Shown piece by piece: positions 8,756 to 18,186 of a stretch of 64,000 bases of DNA. The notes beneath the pieces are model-generated. The model saw only the letters and a list, made by a program, of their open reading frames with translations. It searched no databases and was not told the origin of the DNA. The position numbers and the translations under genes are program-made. Source of the DNA: UBA5342 sp965662645 (GTDB lineage Bacteria > Bacteroidota > Bacteroidia > Bacteroidales > UBA5342); NCBI GenBank assembly GCA_965662645.1, contig CBFIII010000001.1:124001-188000 (forward strand), given 5' to 3'. Numbering within the stretch: position 1 is the first letter of the stretch; every line of letters begins with the position of its first letter.

Positions 8756-9648
8756 AATTTGATGTGTTTCGCTTCAGTTGGGCGTTTCCTTTTCCAGCGT
8801 CGGTGTGACCACAGCCAGCATTCGGGCTGTTCTCGTATTTGTTCTTCTAATAATTCGAAATATTTTTTTGTAATAAATAAATCTTCTTCATCGGATGGAT
8901 TTTCTGAAATAGGGATAAAGGAGAGCTTATAATAACCTCTTTTAATTTTTATCATTTTAGCAAAGAAGACCGCTGCATTTGTTTTTTGTGCAATGCGTTC
9001 CGATCCTTCCATCACTGCAGTATCTTGATTTAAGAACGTTATCCAATGACGATTTTTAGGGTTGGGAGGCGACTGGTCTGCTATCATTCCAGCTAAGAAT
9101 ACTTTTTTTTCTTGATCAATCTTCATTAACTGCTTATACGTTTGTTGCATAGGTACAGGCAATGCTCCAAAACGACTTCGTAATTGGTACATGAAATGAT
9201 CAAAATAGGGACTGTTTTGTAAAGGATGATAGGGAGCTACCCACTGATGGTTGTCTTTTAGTCCTACGCCAGAGAGCCATTCCCAATTGCCATTGTGACC
9301 TAACATTACGATGACGTGACGTTTTGCTGCTTCCTTGAACTTAAGGCAATTACCGTCTAAGGCCATACGCTTTTGAATGTCTTTTTCAGAGAGATGAATG
9401 AGTTTTATAGTTTCAAAAAAATAGTCGCAAAGGTGAAGGTAAAAACGTCTAGCAATCTTTTTTTTCTCTTGCTCTGTCTTTTCCGGAAAAGCATTGTTGA
9501 GGTTATTCATCACTATTTTTCTTCTATACCTAAAAACACTGTAAATTAATACAAAACAGAGGTCTGATAGAAGAAATAAGACGCTAAGTGGGAGTAGCGT
9601 TAATAGCCATAAAAAGGCATAAAATATGTAAAATAATAATTTCCGCAT
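8752..9648 (-). CDS. Lipid A biosynthesis acyltransferase (LpxL/HtrB family)
   Basis: Enzymes of this family add a secondary acyl chain to lipid A at the inner membrane. The 298-residue protein has an N-terminal membrane anchor (about residues 5-35), the HX4(D/E) catalytic motif HNGNWEW (His118, Glu123) and a C-terminal WSHRRWKRKRP segment found in the family. The 4-base overlap with the glycosyltransferase downstream implies a coupled operon of envelope genes ending with rdgB. Which acyl chain it adds is not predictable here. Confidence 0.92.
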   Translation of the reverse strand: MRKLLFYIFYAFLWLLTLLPLSVLFLLSDLCFVLIYSVFRYRRKIVMNNLNNAFPEKTEQEKKKIARRFYLHLCDYFFETIKLIHLSEKDIQKRMALDGNCLKFKEAAKRHVIVMLGHNGNWEWLSGVGLKDNHQWVAPYHPLQNSPYFDHFMYQLRSRFGALPVPMQQTYKQLMKIDQEKKVFLAGMIADQSPPNPKNRHWITFLNQDTAVMEGSERIAQKTNAAVFFAKMIKIKRGYYKLSFIPISENPSDEEDLFITKKYFELLEEQIREQPECWLWSHRRWKRKRPTEAKHIKL

Positions 9649-9680
9649 AGGGTTTATGAGCTCTTATAATAAGTAAGAAA

Positions 9681-9713
9681 AGCACCTTACCGATACTGTT
9701 CGGATAAGATGCT
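9681..9713 (-). terminator. Rho-independent terminator after the DUF349 gene
   Basis: On the minus strand a hairpin with arms of 13-14 bases (9713-9700 and 9693-9681; one bulged T, two G-T pairs, loop of about 6) is followed by TTTTCTTACTT. It separates the DUF349 gene from the downstream acyltransferase operon. Confidence 0.75.
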
Positions 9714-9737
9714 TTAAATTTTCAGGTTGTCGCATGA

Positions 9738-11570
9738 TTAATCTACAGCATCAATCATTTTAATCTTTTTCTTTAAAAGGTCTTTTTGTGTTTTCGCTTT
9801 CTCTATGCGAATGGTATATTCTTTCACCAGACCTTCTGTGCTTTTTGAGTTGGATAAAAATCCAATATTGTTTTCCAAAGTAGCGATGTCACTTTCCATC
9901 TCTTTGAGTTTTATTGATAAGCGTTTGCGCTCAGAATATAGACGATCTTCAGAATTGTGAGTGAGGTCCTCAACTTTAGCTTTATATTTCTCTAGTTCTC
10001 TATCTTCTTTCTTTAGGTTGAGCTTATCAAATTGAGCATTTAACTCGTTGTGATAGATGTTGTTTATCTGATTTTTTTCTTTAAAAGGAACGTGCCCTAT
10101 TTTTAGCCATTCATCTTTGTATGATAATAAAACTTTAATATCATCTTGAGGTGAGTCGCTGGTTTCAAATGCTTTAATTTTTTCAATTAAATCTTCTTTT
10201 AACTTCAGATTATCACCTTGTTGAGCTTCATTTGTTCCGAAATGTTCTTTTTTCTTTAAGAAGAAATGATCACAAGTTTCACGAAAGTCTGACCATATTT
10301 TATCAGAAAATTTTCGTGGAACAGCACCAATGGTTTTCCATTCTTTTTGAATGTTGGTTAATTCAATGGTCGTTGCTTTCCAGTCTTCTGAATCTTTTAG
10401 TGCGATAGCACGTTCAAGAAGAGCTTCTTTTTTTTCTAAGTTATTAGTGAGAACGTCCTTATGTTGTTTGTAGAATTCTCTTTTGGTATTAAAAAATAAG
10501 TCACAAGCTTTACGGAAGCGTTTGTATATGATATTATTTTCTTTTTTAGGGACTAGACCAATAGTGCGCCATTCTGCCTGTAAATCTTGGATGACTTTTA
10601 CGTTATCGTTCCATTCCTTAGCTTTTTGGGTTTTTGCATTAGCAAGTTCTTCTGCTTTTATACAAAGATCTTCTTTCTTCTTTAAGTTCTCTATTTGTAA
10701 TTCTTTTTGTTTCGTATAGTAAGCTTGATGACGTTTGTTAATCTCTGTCGTTGCAGCTTTAAAACGATCCCAAAGCGGTTCGCGAAGATCTTTTTCTACT
10801 GGACCACATTCTTTCCATTGTTGGTGTAGAATTTGGAGTGTTTTAAACGCTTCTATGGCTGATTCTTTTTCTATTAATTTTTCAGCTTTAATACATAGTT
10901 CTTCTTTTTTTTCTAGATTTTTTTTGAAATCTAAATCACGAAGATCTTTGTTTATTTTTATATAATCGTAAAAATGCTCGACATGATGGTGATAGTTTTG
11001 CCATAAGTCATTATTATATGATGCAGGCACAGCACCAACGGTATGCCAACGTTCTACAATAGCATGGAAGGTCTCAAAGGTTTCTTTGATGCTTTCTTCT
11101 TTTTCTACTAATTGTTTTAGTTCTTCTATGAGTTCTTTTTTTATACGAAGATTATCTTCTCTTGTTTTCTCATGTTGAGCTAATATTTCATTCTTTAATA
11201 CTCTGAAACGGTTAAGTTCTTTTTTGAGTTCAAATTCTAATTCGTCTTTTAAAGGTTTAAATTCAGGTTTGTCATCATCTTCATCTTTATCTTCGTTTTC
11301 ACTAATAAAATTTTTACGTTGTTCTTCAATCTCTTTTGTGAGTTTTGAATAGAAAACGCTTTTTATTATTTCTGTTTCAGCTTTTATTTCTAAAGGTGTG
11401 AAATCCGAGATAAGTGTTTTAAGGTGATCAACTAACTGTTGACGAGAAGCGTTAGAGTAATCCAATTCTGGTAGTTTTTTTTCTGGAATAGGAATACTTG
11501 CTTCTTTCGTAGTTTCAATAGCTTCTGTCATGGGTTGTTTTTCTTCTGTTGTAATCGTTTTATCTTCCAT
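9738..11570 (-). CDS. DUF349 repeat coiled-coil protein
   Basis: A 610-residue, highly charged, mostly helical protein with five DUF349 repeats of about 75 residues. Each has a W-x(3)-G-x-V-P core: RWHTVGAVP, QWKECGPVE, EWRTIGLVP, EWKTIGAVP and EWLKIGHVP. No signal peptide or membrane segment is present, so it is probably cytoplasmic. The function of the family in Bacteroidota is not established. I start at ATG 11570 (MEDKTITTEEK); an upstream ATG at 11606 would add 12 residues. It stands alone, with its own promoter and terminator. Confidence 0.88.
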   Translation of the reverse strand: MEDKTITTEEKQPMTEAIETTKEASIPIPEKKLPELDYSNASRQQLVDHLKTLISDFTPLEIKAETEIIKSVFYSKLTKEIEEQRKNFISENEDKDEDDDKPEFKPLKDELEFELKKELNRFRVLKNEILAQHEKTREDNLRIKKELIEELKQLVEKEESIKETFETFHAIVERWHTVGAVPASYNNDLWQNYHHHVEHFYDYIKINKDLRDLDFKKNLEKKEELCIKAEKLIEKESAIEAFKTLQILHQQWKECGPVEKDLREPLWDRFKAATTEINKRHQAYYTKQKELQIENLKKKEDLCIKAEELANAKTQKAKEWNDNVKVIQDLQAEWRTIGLVPKKENNIIYKRFRKACDLFFNTKREFYKQHKDVLTNNLEKKEALLERAIALKDSEDWKATTIELTNIQKEWKTIGAVPRKFSDKIWSDFRETCDHFFLKKKEHFGTNEAQQGDNLKLKEDLIEKIKAFETSDSPQDDIKVLLSYKDEWLKIGHVPFKEKNQINNIYHNELNAQFDKLNLKKEDRELEKYKAKVEDLTHNSEDRLYSERKRLSIKLKEMESDIATLENNIGFLSNSKSTEGLVKEYTIRIEKAKTQKDLLKKKIKMIDAVD

Positions 11571-11613
11571 CGCTAGTTCCTTTTTTTTGGTCAAATAGCT
11601 CAGCAAATTAAAT

Positions 11614-11621
11614 CAAAATTA
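11614..11621 (-). promoter_or_regulatory. Putative -7 box (TAATTTTG) for the DUF349 gene
   Basis: On the minus strand TAATTTTG fits TAnnTTTG and lies 43 bases upstream of the ATG at 11570. A CAA (TTG on the minus strand) at 11634-11636 is closer than the usual -33 spacing, so support is moderate. Confidence 0.4.
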
Positions 11622-11700
11622 AGCACATCTTCTCAATGATATGCGAAAAGTTATCAAATTAGGTGAAAAAAACCTGATATTTCGGTTTTTATCACAAAAA

Positions 11701-11729
11701 TTGGATTAATTTTCATTTGTATATCTTTG
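11701..11729 (+). promoter_or_regulatory. Promoter of rlmN (TTG / TATCTTTG)
   Basis: TATCTTTG at 11722-11729 with TTG at 11701-11703, 18 bases apart, a good Bacteroidota promoter. The rlmN ATG is 19 bases after the -7 box. Confidence 0.7.
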
Positions 11730-11748
11730 TAGGCGAAAATTATATAGA

Positions 11749-12765
11749 ATGAAAGAACAATTGTTAGGTAAAAATTTAGTTGAAATTCAAGAATTATTAA
11801 AGGCTTTTTCTGTTCCAAAGTTTGTAGCTAAACAGCTCGTTGATTGGATTTATGTAAAGAAGGTGAGGTCTTTTGAGGCTATGACCAATGTATCGAAGAA
11901 GTTAAGACTTATTTTAGAAGAGAATTTTGAACTTGGCTTTACTGAATATGTAGATTTACAAGTCTCGGTTGATGGAACAAAAAAATATTTATTTCCTACA
12001 GCATATGGTCATGTGGAGGCTGTTTATATTCCCGATAGAGAGCGTCATACCTTGTGTATCTCTTGTCAGGTGGGGTGTAAGATGAATTGCGCTTTTTGTG
12101 CGACTGGTAAAATGGGTTTTTTAGGTCATTTAACGGCTACCGAAATTGTTAACCAGATTTACAGTGTGGATGAAAGTGATGTGCTCACTAACATTGTATA
12201 TATGGGTATGGGCGAGCCTTTGGATAATACCACAGCTGTGATGAAGAGCATTGAACTGATGACGGCTGAGTATGGTTTGGCTTGGAGTCCGCGTCGTATA
12301 ACGGTTTCTACTATTGGCATTTTGAAAGAGATTGATTTTTTCTTGAAACATACCGAATGTAATCTTGCGATGAGTTTGCACAACCCATTTCCAGAAGAAC
12401 GTGTTGCGATGATGCCAGTAGAAAAGGCGCATCATGCTGAAGATATTATTGCTTTTTTGCGTAAGCAAGAATTGAATAATCAACGTAAATTATCGTTTGA
12501 ATATATTATGTTTGGTGGTTTGAACGATACGGATAGACACCTTAAAGGACTTGCTCTACTATTAAAAGATATGCGTTGTCGTATTAATTTGATTCGTTAT
12601 AATGCTATTCCTGGTGATGCTTTTAATTCTTCGTCCGGTAATCGTATGGAATATTTCAAAGAAGAGTTGAACAAAGCGGGGATCATCACCACTATTCGTA
12701 AGAGTAAAGGACAGGATATCTTTGCTGCTTGTGGTATGTTATCTTCCGAAAAGGAAAAGAACTAG
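11749..12765 (+). CDS. rlmN: Dual-specificity RNA methyltransferase RlmN (23S rRNA A2503 / tRNA A37 C2 methylation)
   Basis: RlmN is a radical SAM enzyme that methylates C2 of adenine 2503 in 23S rRNA and of A37 in some tRNAs. The 338-residue protein has the CxxxCxxC cluster motif CKMNCAFC (Cys110, 114, 117). Cys103, seven residues upstream, corresponds to the conserved cysteine of E. coli RlmN, and the second catalytic cysteine is in FAACGML near residue 329. Length is typical. Its own promoter lies just upstream. It runs convergently into recG with a 4-base overlap of the two stops. Confidence 0.96.
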   Translation: MKEQLLGKNLVEIQELLKAFSVPKFVAKQLVDWIYVKKVRSFEAMTNVSKKLRLILEENFELGFTEYVDLQVSVDGTKKYLFPTAYGHVEAVYIPDRERHTLCISCQVGCKMNCAFCATGKMGFLGHLTATEIVNQIYSVDESDVLTNIVYMGMGEPLDNTTAVMKSIELMTAEYGLAWSPRRITVSTIGILKEIDFFLKHTECNLAMSLHNPFPEERVAMMPVEKAHHAEDIIAFLRKQELNNQRKLSFEYIMFGGLNDTDRHLKGLALLLKDMRCRINLIRYNAIPGDAFNSSSGNRMEYFKEELNKAGIITTIRKSKGQDIFAACGMLSSEKEKN

Positions 12766-14870
12766 CTTATAGCACTCCAATTGATTTTTGTCGCCTTTTT
12801 ACGGCGCAGTGTGTCTTTAAGGACGGCATTTTTATCAAGATTCAGTTCAGGATCTTCGTCTAGGATTTTTACGGCAACATCGCGTGCGTGCTGTAGTAGC
12901 AGTCCGTCGCGCGTCAGGCTGGCTATCTTAAGGTTAATAGGAATGCCGCTTTGTTGTGTGCCTTCAAGGTCTCCAGGTCCGCGTAGTTTCATATCGGCTT
13001 CGGCTATTTCAAATCCGTCATTTGAGTTAACCATTGTTTGGATGCGTTGGCGTGCGGTTTCACTTAATTTATAACCTGACATTAAGATGCAATACGATTG
13101 TTCGGCTCCTCGCCCTACGCGTCCGCGTAATTGATGAAGCTGTGAAAGACCAAAACGTTCAGTGGTATTGATGATCATCACAGAGGCATTGGAAATGTTG
13201 ACGCCTACTTCTATTACCGTAGTGGCTACTAATATTTGTGTTTCACCTTTAGCGAAAGCTTGCATGGCCAAATCTTTATCGGCATTTTTGAGTTTTCCAT
13301 GCACTATCCCAATGCTATAGTGTGGTTCCGGAAATTGTATTTTAAGATGCTCAAAACCTTCTTCAAGGCTCTTCATATCTAATTTTTCTGATTCTTTAAT
13401 AAGAGGATAAACGACGTAAATTTGTCGTCCTTTAGCTATTTCCTCTTTCATAAATTGTTCTACTTCTAATTGTTTTCCTTCAAAACGATGCACTGTTTTT
13501 ATGGGTTTTCGACCCGGTGGTAATTCATCTATGATTGAAACATCTAAGTCGCCATAAACAGTCATAGCTAATGTGCGCGGAATAGGAGTTGCGGTCATGA
13601 CTAAGACATGTGGCGGATGGTTATTCTTTTTCCATAGCTTTGAGCGTTGGGCTACGCCAAAGCGGTGTTGTTCGTCTATGACAGCCAAGCCGAGATTTTT
13701 AAATTGTACGACTTCTTCAAGGAGGGCGTGGGTGCCTACTAAAATCTGCGTTGTCCCATTTTGTATTCCTTCGTGTATCTTGATGCGTTCTGTTTTTTTA
13801 GTAGATCCTGTGAGTAACTGAACCGTAATGCCTATATCGCCAAGCATTTCAACAATGCTTTCTAGATGTTGGTTCGCCAGTATTTCTGTAGGTGCCATGA
13901 TGCAAGCTTGATAGCCATTATCTATTGCAATAAGCATAGACATAAGGGCAACCATTGTTTTTCCACTACCAACATCGCCTTGCAAGAGTCGGTTCATTTG
14001 TATTTCGCGCCCCATATCTGCGCGTATTTCTTTGATGACTCTTTTTTGAGCTTCCGTCAATTCGAAGGGAAGGTATTCTTTGAAAAAACGATTAAAATAA
14101 TTTCCAATGCTGAGGCAAGGAAGACCTTTGTATTTTGTTATTCTATTAGCTTTTACTCTTAAAGCACTTAATTGAATAATAAAGAGTTCTTCAAACTTTA
14201 AACGGTGTTCAGCTTGTGCTAATAGTTCGGGAGATTCGGGAAAATGAATTTGCTTAAGGGCGTTGTCGAGAGTCATCAAATGTTCCCCTTTTACAATGTG
14301 CCACGATAAAGTATCAGGTACTTTGGACAGTCCTAGCTGTTCTCTTAAGTTAGCTTGTAGTTTCTGAATACCTTTAGACGAAAGATAAGCTTTCTTCATT
14401 TTTTCACTGGTACGATATAGGGGCATGAGTGCTCCTCCTTGTAGCTTTTTCTTGAAAATTTCAGGAGATTCAACTTCTGGATGAGCCATGTTGAGTTGAT
14501 GATTAAAGACGGCAGGTTTCCCGAAAATCACATAATCTTTTTCTTCTGAAATGTTTTTGATGATGTAATCAGCGCCCTTGAACCAGACTAATTCCATACT
14601 GCCACTTTTATCCGTAAAGCGAGCTGTTGTGCGTTTTTTAGGACCTATTCCTATCTTTTTGAATTGGTGTATTTTGCCATACAATTGTACATAAGGCATT
14701 TGTCCATTAAGTTCGCGTACCGTATAGAAGCGACTGCGATCGATATGGCGATACGGAAAATAATAGAGGAGGTCTTCGTAGCTGAAGATCTCTGCTTCAG
14801 CTTTTAATACCTCTGCCTTCCGGAGATTAACACTGGGTAAAAATCGTATGTCTTGGTTCGCTAAATCCAT
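12762..14870 (-). CDS. recG: ATP-dependent DNA helicase RecG
   Basis: RecG remodels stalled replication forks and branched DNA. The 702-residue protein has the N-terminal wedge/OB domain (about 1-200), Walker A GDVGSGKT (about 298-305), the DEQH box IDEQHRFGV (about 396), TATPIPRTLAM and the C-terminal helicase and TRG regions (RGRVGRGAEQSYC, MKLRGPGDLEGTQQSG). Length fits the family. The promoter box ends only 5 bases before the start codon, so the mRNA may be leaderless. Confidence 0.97.
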   Translation of the reverse strand: MDLANQDIRFLPSVNLRKAEVLKAEAEIFSYEDLLYYFPYRHIDRSRFYTVRELNGQMPYVQLYGKIHQFKKIGIGPKKRTTARFTDKSGSMELVWFKGADYIIKNISEEKDYVIFGKPAVFNHQLNMAHPEVESPEIFKKKLQGGALMPLYRTSEKMKKAYLSSKGIQKLQANLREQLGLSKVPDTLSWHIVKGEHLMTLDNALKQIHFPESPELLAQAEHRLKFEELFIIQLSALRVKANRITKYKGLPCLSIGNYFNRFFKEYLPFELTEAQKRVIKEIRADMGREIQMNRLLQGDVGSGKTMVALMSMLIAIDNGYQACIMAPTEILANQHLESIVEMLGDIGITVQLLTGSTKKTERIKIHEGIQNGTTQILVGTHALLEEVVQFKNLGLAVIDEQHRFGVAQRSKLWKKNNHPPHVLVMTATPIPRTLAMTVYGDLDVSIIDELPPGRKPIKTVHRFEGKQLEVEQFMKEEIAKGRQIYVVYPLIKESEKLDMKSLEEGFEHLKIQFPEPHYSIGIVHGKLKNADKDLAMQAFAKGETQILVATTVIEVGVNISNASVMIINTTERFGLSQLHQLRGRVGRGAEQSYCILMSGYKLSETARQRIQTMVNSNDGFEIAEADMKLRGPGDLEGTQQSGIPINLKIASLTRDGLLLQHARDVAVKILDEDPELNLDKNAVLKDTLRRKKATKINWSAIS

Positions 14871-14875
14871 TACGA

Positions 14876-14883
14876 CAAAGATA
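14876..14883 (-). promoter_or_regulatory. -7 box (TATCTTTG) immediately before recG
   Basis: On the minus strand TATCTTTG is followed by TCGTA and then the recG ATG. With a transcription start a few bases after the box, the recG leader would be nearly absent. Confidence 0.6.
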
Positions 14884-14966
14884 ATAATATAAACTATTTT
14901 CAGGAGAGATGTGGTAATATATCTACAGCTTAAGCTGGCAAGGTGTATTATAGTGCGAAAATCATG

Positions 14967-14974
14967 TATTTTTG
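14967..14974 (+). promoter_or_regulatory. -7 box (TATTTTTG) immediately before the FecCD permease
   Basis: TATTTTTG matches TAnnTTTG and ends 6 bases before the ATG at 14981. The TTG inside it also opens the frame at 14972, but a codon inside the promoter cannot be the start of a transcript made from that promoter. Confidence 0.6.
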
Positions 14975-14980
14975 TGCTCT

Positions 14981-15997
14981 ATGACTACTTCGCAATTAAG
15001 ATTATATAAATGGGGCATTACACTTTTGGTGTTGCTCGCCTTGTGGGTGTTGGCTATTGTTTGGTCTCTGACGGCCGGGGATTTGCCCGTGTCTTGGAAA
15101 GATTTGCCTCATCTGATGTGGGGCGATACGTCTAGTCTTGAGGCTACTATTGTTAATAAGATCCGTCTGCCTCGTGTTCTTTTGGGTATTGCTGTAGGTG
15201 GAGCTTTGAGTCTTTCGGGTGTTGTTTTACAAGGGGTGTATCGTAATCCTTTAGTAGAACCTTATACTTTGGGTATTTCGGGAGGTGCTGCGTTAGGCGT
15301 TGCTTTTGCAATAGTTTTTGGGCTAGAACGTTTTTTGGGAGTCTGGGTCTTGCCTTTGTCTGGTTTTTTTGGCTCTTTACTTATTATCTTTATGGTTTAT
15401 TTATTAGGGCAACGTAAAAATCGTATTGATACACAAGGGATGTTATTAGTGGGAGTTATGATTAGTTTTATTGCTTCGTCTTCTTTAATGCTTTTAATGT
15501 CTATTACGACCACTGATAATCTTCAAAGTATTTTTTTCTGGACTATGGGGTCTTTAGATTCTACCGATTCTGTGCTGATTAGAATTGTGTTAATCGTATC
15601 AGTGTCTGGTTTGTTATTATCTTATTTATTAGTACGTCCGCTTAATGCTTTGCGTATTGGAGAGGAAAAGGCGCGTTATCTAGGTATTAATACTGATTTG
15701 GCTGTCCGTCTGTTATTTATACTTTCTTCATTGCTCACTGGGGTATGTGTGTCGGTGGTTGGCGTGGTTGGTTTTGTTGGGTTGGTTATCCCGCATTTGT
15801 TTCGTTCCATAGTGGGTGGTGACTTTAGGATTTTATTAATTAGTTCCTTTTTGGGAGGAGGTGTTTTTCTATTGTTGTCCGATATTTTGGCGCGAACTAT
15901 TATTGCTCCTAATGAGCTTCCGATAGGAGTTATTACCGGATTGATAGGTGGAACTGTGTTTGTATTCATGATAAATGGGAAAAAAAGCATCGGTTAG
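14981..15997 (+). CDS. FecCD/BtuC-family ABC transporter permease (iron-siderophore, heme or cobalamin)
   Basis: This is an inner-membrane permease of the FecCD family with 9-10 hydrophobic segments in 338 residues. It carries the hallmark region LPRVLLGIAVGGALSLSGV followed by GVYRNPLVEPYTLGISGGAALG, and GFVGLVIPHLFRSIVG, which contacts the ATPase. The cargo cannot be read from sequence. No periplasmic binding protein, ATPase or TonB receptor gene lies beside it, so it is an orphan here. I start at ATG 14981 because the TTG at 14972 is part of the promoter. Confidence 0.9.
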   Translation: MTTSQLRLYKWGITLLVLLALWVLAIVWSLTAGDLPVSWKDLPHLMWGDTSSLEATIVNKIRLPRVLLGIAVGGALSLSGVVLQGVYRNPLVEPYTLGISGGAALGVAFAIVFGLERFLGVWVLPLSGFFGSLLIIFMVYLLGQRKNRIDTQGMLLVGVMISFIASSSLMLLMSITTTDNLQSIFFWTMGSLDSTDSVLIRIVLIVSVSGLLLSYLLVRPLNALRIGEEKARYLGINTDLAVRLLFILSSLLTGVCVSVVGVVGFVGLVIPHLFRSIVGGDFRILLISSFLGGGVFLLLSDILARTIIAPNELPIGVITGLIGGTVFVFMINGKKSIG

Positions 15998-16025
15998 TTT
16001 AGTCAGTTACCCACCAAAAAATAAT

Positions 16026-16033
16026 TATCTTTG
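16026..16033 (+). promoter_or_regulatory. -7 box (TATCTTTG) upstream of the pgpH-like gene
   Basis: TATCTTTG lies 29 bases before the ATG at 16063. No clear -33 TTTG is seen at the usual distance. Confidence 0.55.
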
Positions 16034-16062
16034 TCCTTATTATATTATTAAAATAGAAAAGG

Positions 16063-18174
16063 ATGAAACGATCACTCGATGTTTTTTTTAAAGTGCTTAT
16101 CTTTCTTGTTGGTGCAGTAGTTATTTTTTATCTCCTACCTCGAAAAGGTCAATTCAAATATGAATACCAGTTGGGTAAGCCTTGGAATTATGGTCTTATT
16201 GTAACGCCATTTGATTATCCTTTGATGAAAATGGATAAAGAACTTCAGACGGAGAAGGATACTTTATTAAGTACATATCATCCTTATTACGAAATAGATA
16301 CTTCGTCTTATCTAGGTTTTAAGCAACAGCTTAATGTTAATTTTAACGACATTTGGATATCTTTTGCAAAAAAGAATAATCTACCTGATTCTATTGGTGA
16401 TTCTTATCGTAACGCTGTTTTAGATATCACAAAAACTGTTTACAGTCAGGGCATTATGAGTTTGACAGATGTCAGTCAACTGAAAGATTCCAAGGTTGAA
16501 GATATCGTTGTGGTGCGTACTGATTATTCTTTTTTAACCTCTCTATCCGAAATATCAACACCTCGTTCGGCTTATGAACAGATCGTTAATCAGTCACACT
16601 CGCAATATGAATTAGCATTTCTTGATGCGTATATTAAGGAATTAAATCTTAACAATTTTTTATACAGTAATCTAAAGTACAATCAGGAATTATCTGAAAA
16701 GATTAAGGCAGAATTGTTGGCTTCTATTTCTTTAACATCGGGTATGGTGCAGACTGGAGAGCGTATTGTGGATAAAGGTGAAGTGATTGGTATCGAGACT
16801 TATAAAAAGATAGATTCGTATAAAAAAGAATATGAAAAGAGGCTGGGGACTTCTGGACAACGTATGTATTTGATGATGGGGCAGGCCGCTTTGATTCTTA
16901 TCTTTTTGTTTATGTTGTTCTTTTTCTTTTACACTTATCGTATAGAAATTTTACAAGGAACTAAGGATTTATTATTTATAATGTTAAATATCTTGTTGTT
17001 TGTTGCTATGACAGCAGTGGTTTCTCGCTTCTTTGTGTCTTTAGAGTTATACATTATTCCTTTTGCGATTTTAGCCGTTAGTTTGCATACCTTTTTTGAT
17101 TCTCGAATTGCGATATTTGTTAGTATCATTACGATATTCATTTGTTCTTTTTATTCTCAAAATCCATTTGACTTTATAATATTACATATTCTTGCAAGTA
17201 TTGCAGCTACTTTTAGTGTGCGTAATTTGAATAGGCGTGGACAGATTATACAAACGTCATTCGTTGTCTTTTTTACTTATGCGGTGGTGTATTTTGCCTT
17301 AAGCCTTATACAAGAGGGGAGTTTGTCTGATATCAATTATGGTAATTTTGGATTCTTTGTGGGAAATGCTGTTTTATTGCTTTTTGTATATCCTCTTATT
17401 TTTATTTACGAAAAAGTATTTCACTATCTTTCTAATGTGACGCTTATTGAGTTGTCTGATTCTAATCATGAACTTTTACAGGATTTATCAGAGAAAGCTC
17501 CAGGTACTTTTCAGCATTCTTTAATGGTGGCTAGTCTTTCTCAAGAAGCCGCACGGGTAATAGGTGCTAATTCTTTATTAGTAAGAGTAGGGGCTTATTA
17601 TCATGATATTGGGAAAATGGTTGATGCTGCTTATTTTACTGAAAATCAGGTTGCCAATTATAATCCTCATGACTTTTTGACTCCCGAAGAAAGTGCTAAA
17701 CGCGTTATTACTCATGTAGAAGCTGGTGTTAGTTTAGCTCGAAAATATAGTTTGCCACAGCCTATTATTGATTTTATTAGGATGCATCATGGACGTGGAA
17801 AAACGAAATTTTTCTTGAATGAATATGCGAAGCAGCATCCTGGAGAAAAAATTGATGAGCAATTATTTACTTATCCTGGTCCTTCTCCAATGACTAAAGA
17901 AACAGCGATTTTGATGATGGCTGATGCTATAGAGGCCGCTAGTCGTTCGCTTCCAGAATATACCGATGACACTATTTCTAATTTGGTGAATAATATTATT
18001 GATGTACAGGTGGAAGAAGGTAATTTTCGCTATGCGCCTATTACCTTTATTGATATCGATAACGTGAAAGAGACCTTTAAAAAACGTTTAAAAATAATTT
18101 ATCATTCTCGTGTAGCCTATCCTACCCAGAAGGAAATGTCCGAGAATTTGAAAGGTGATAAACCGTCTGTTTAA
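16063..18174 (+). CDS. 7TM-HD family c-di-AMP phosphodiesterase (PgpH-like)
   Basis: Architecture of PgpH: a transmembrane helix near residues 10-25, an extracytoplasmic 7TMR-HDED domain (about 30-265), seven transmembrane helices (about 272-460) and a cytoplasmic HD hydrolase domain. The metal site includes YYHDIGKM (about residue 513), MHHGRGK (about 575) and MMADAIEAA (about 626). PgpH hydrolyses the second messenger c-di-AMP. Length of 703 residues is normal. The DUF4294 gene follows after 12 bases. The role in c-di-AMP turnover is inferred from the family. Confidence 0.92.
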   Translation: MKRSLDVFFKVLIFLVGAVVIFYLLPRKGQFKYEYQLGKPWNYGLIVTPFDYPLMKMDKELQTEKDTLLSTYHPYYEIDTSSYLGFKQQLNVNFNDIWISFAKKNNLPDSIGDSYRNAVLDITKTVYSQGIMSLTDVSQLKDSKVEDIVVVRTDYSFLTSLSEISTPRSAYEQIVNQSHSQYELAFLDAYIKELNLNNFLYSNLKYNQELSEKIKAELLASISLTSGMVQTGERIVDKGEVIGIETYKKIDSYKKEYEKRLGTSGQRMYLMMGQAALILIFLFMLFFFFYTYRIEILQGTKDLLFIMLNILLFVAMTAVVSRFFVSLELYIIPFAILAVSLHTFFDSRIAIFVSIITIFICSFYSQNPFDFIILHILASIAATFSVRNLNRRGQIIQTSFVVFFTYAVVYFALSLIQEGSLSDINYGNFGFFVGNAVLLLFVYPLIFIYEKVFHYLSNVTLIELSDSNHELLQDLSEKAPGTFQHSLMVASLSQEAARVIGANSLLVRVGAYYHDIGKMVDAAYFTENQVANYNPHDFLTPEESAKRVITHVEAGVSLARKYSLPQPIIDFIRMHHGRGKTKFFLNEYAKQHPGEKIDEQLFTYPGPSPMTKETAILMMADAIEAASRSLPEYTDDTISNLVNNIIDVQVEEGNFRYAPITFIDIDNVKETFKKRLKIIYHSRVAYPTQKEMSENLKGDKPSV

Positions 18175-18186
18175 ATATTCTTTATT

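Noticed and set aside
12781..14162. Long open frames on the strand opposite recG
   Set aside because: They lack family signatures and follow from the codon pattern of recG; the same applies to open frames antisense to carB, hppA, prfA and others.
16063..18174. HD-domain membrane protein as a defence or anti-phage gene
   Set aside because: The full 7TMR-HDED plus seven-helix plus HDIG order is that of PgpH-type c-di-AMP phosphodiesterases, with no defence genes nearby.
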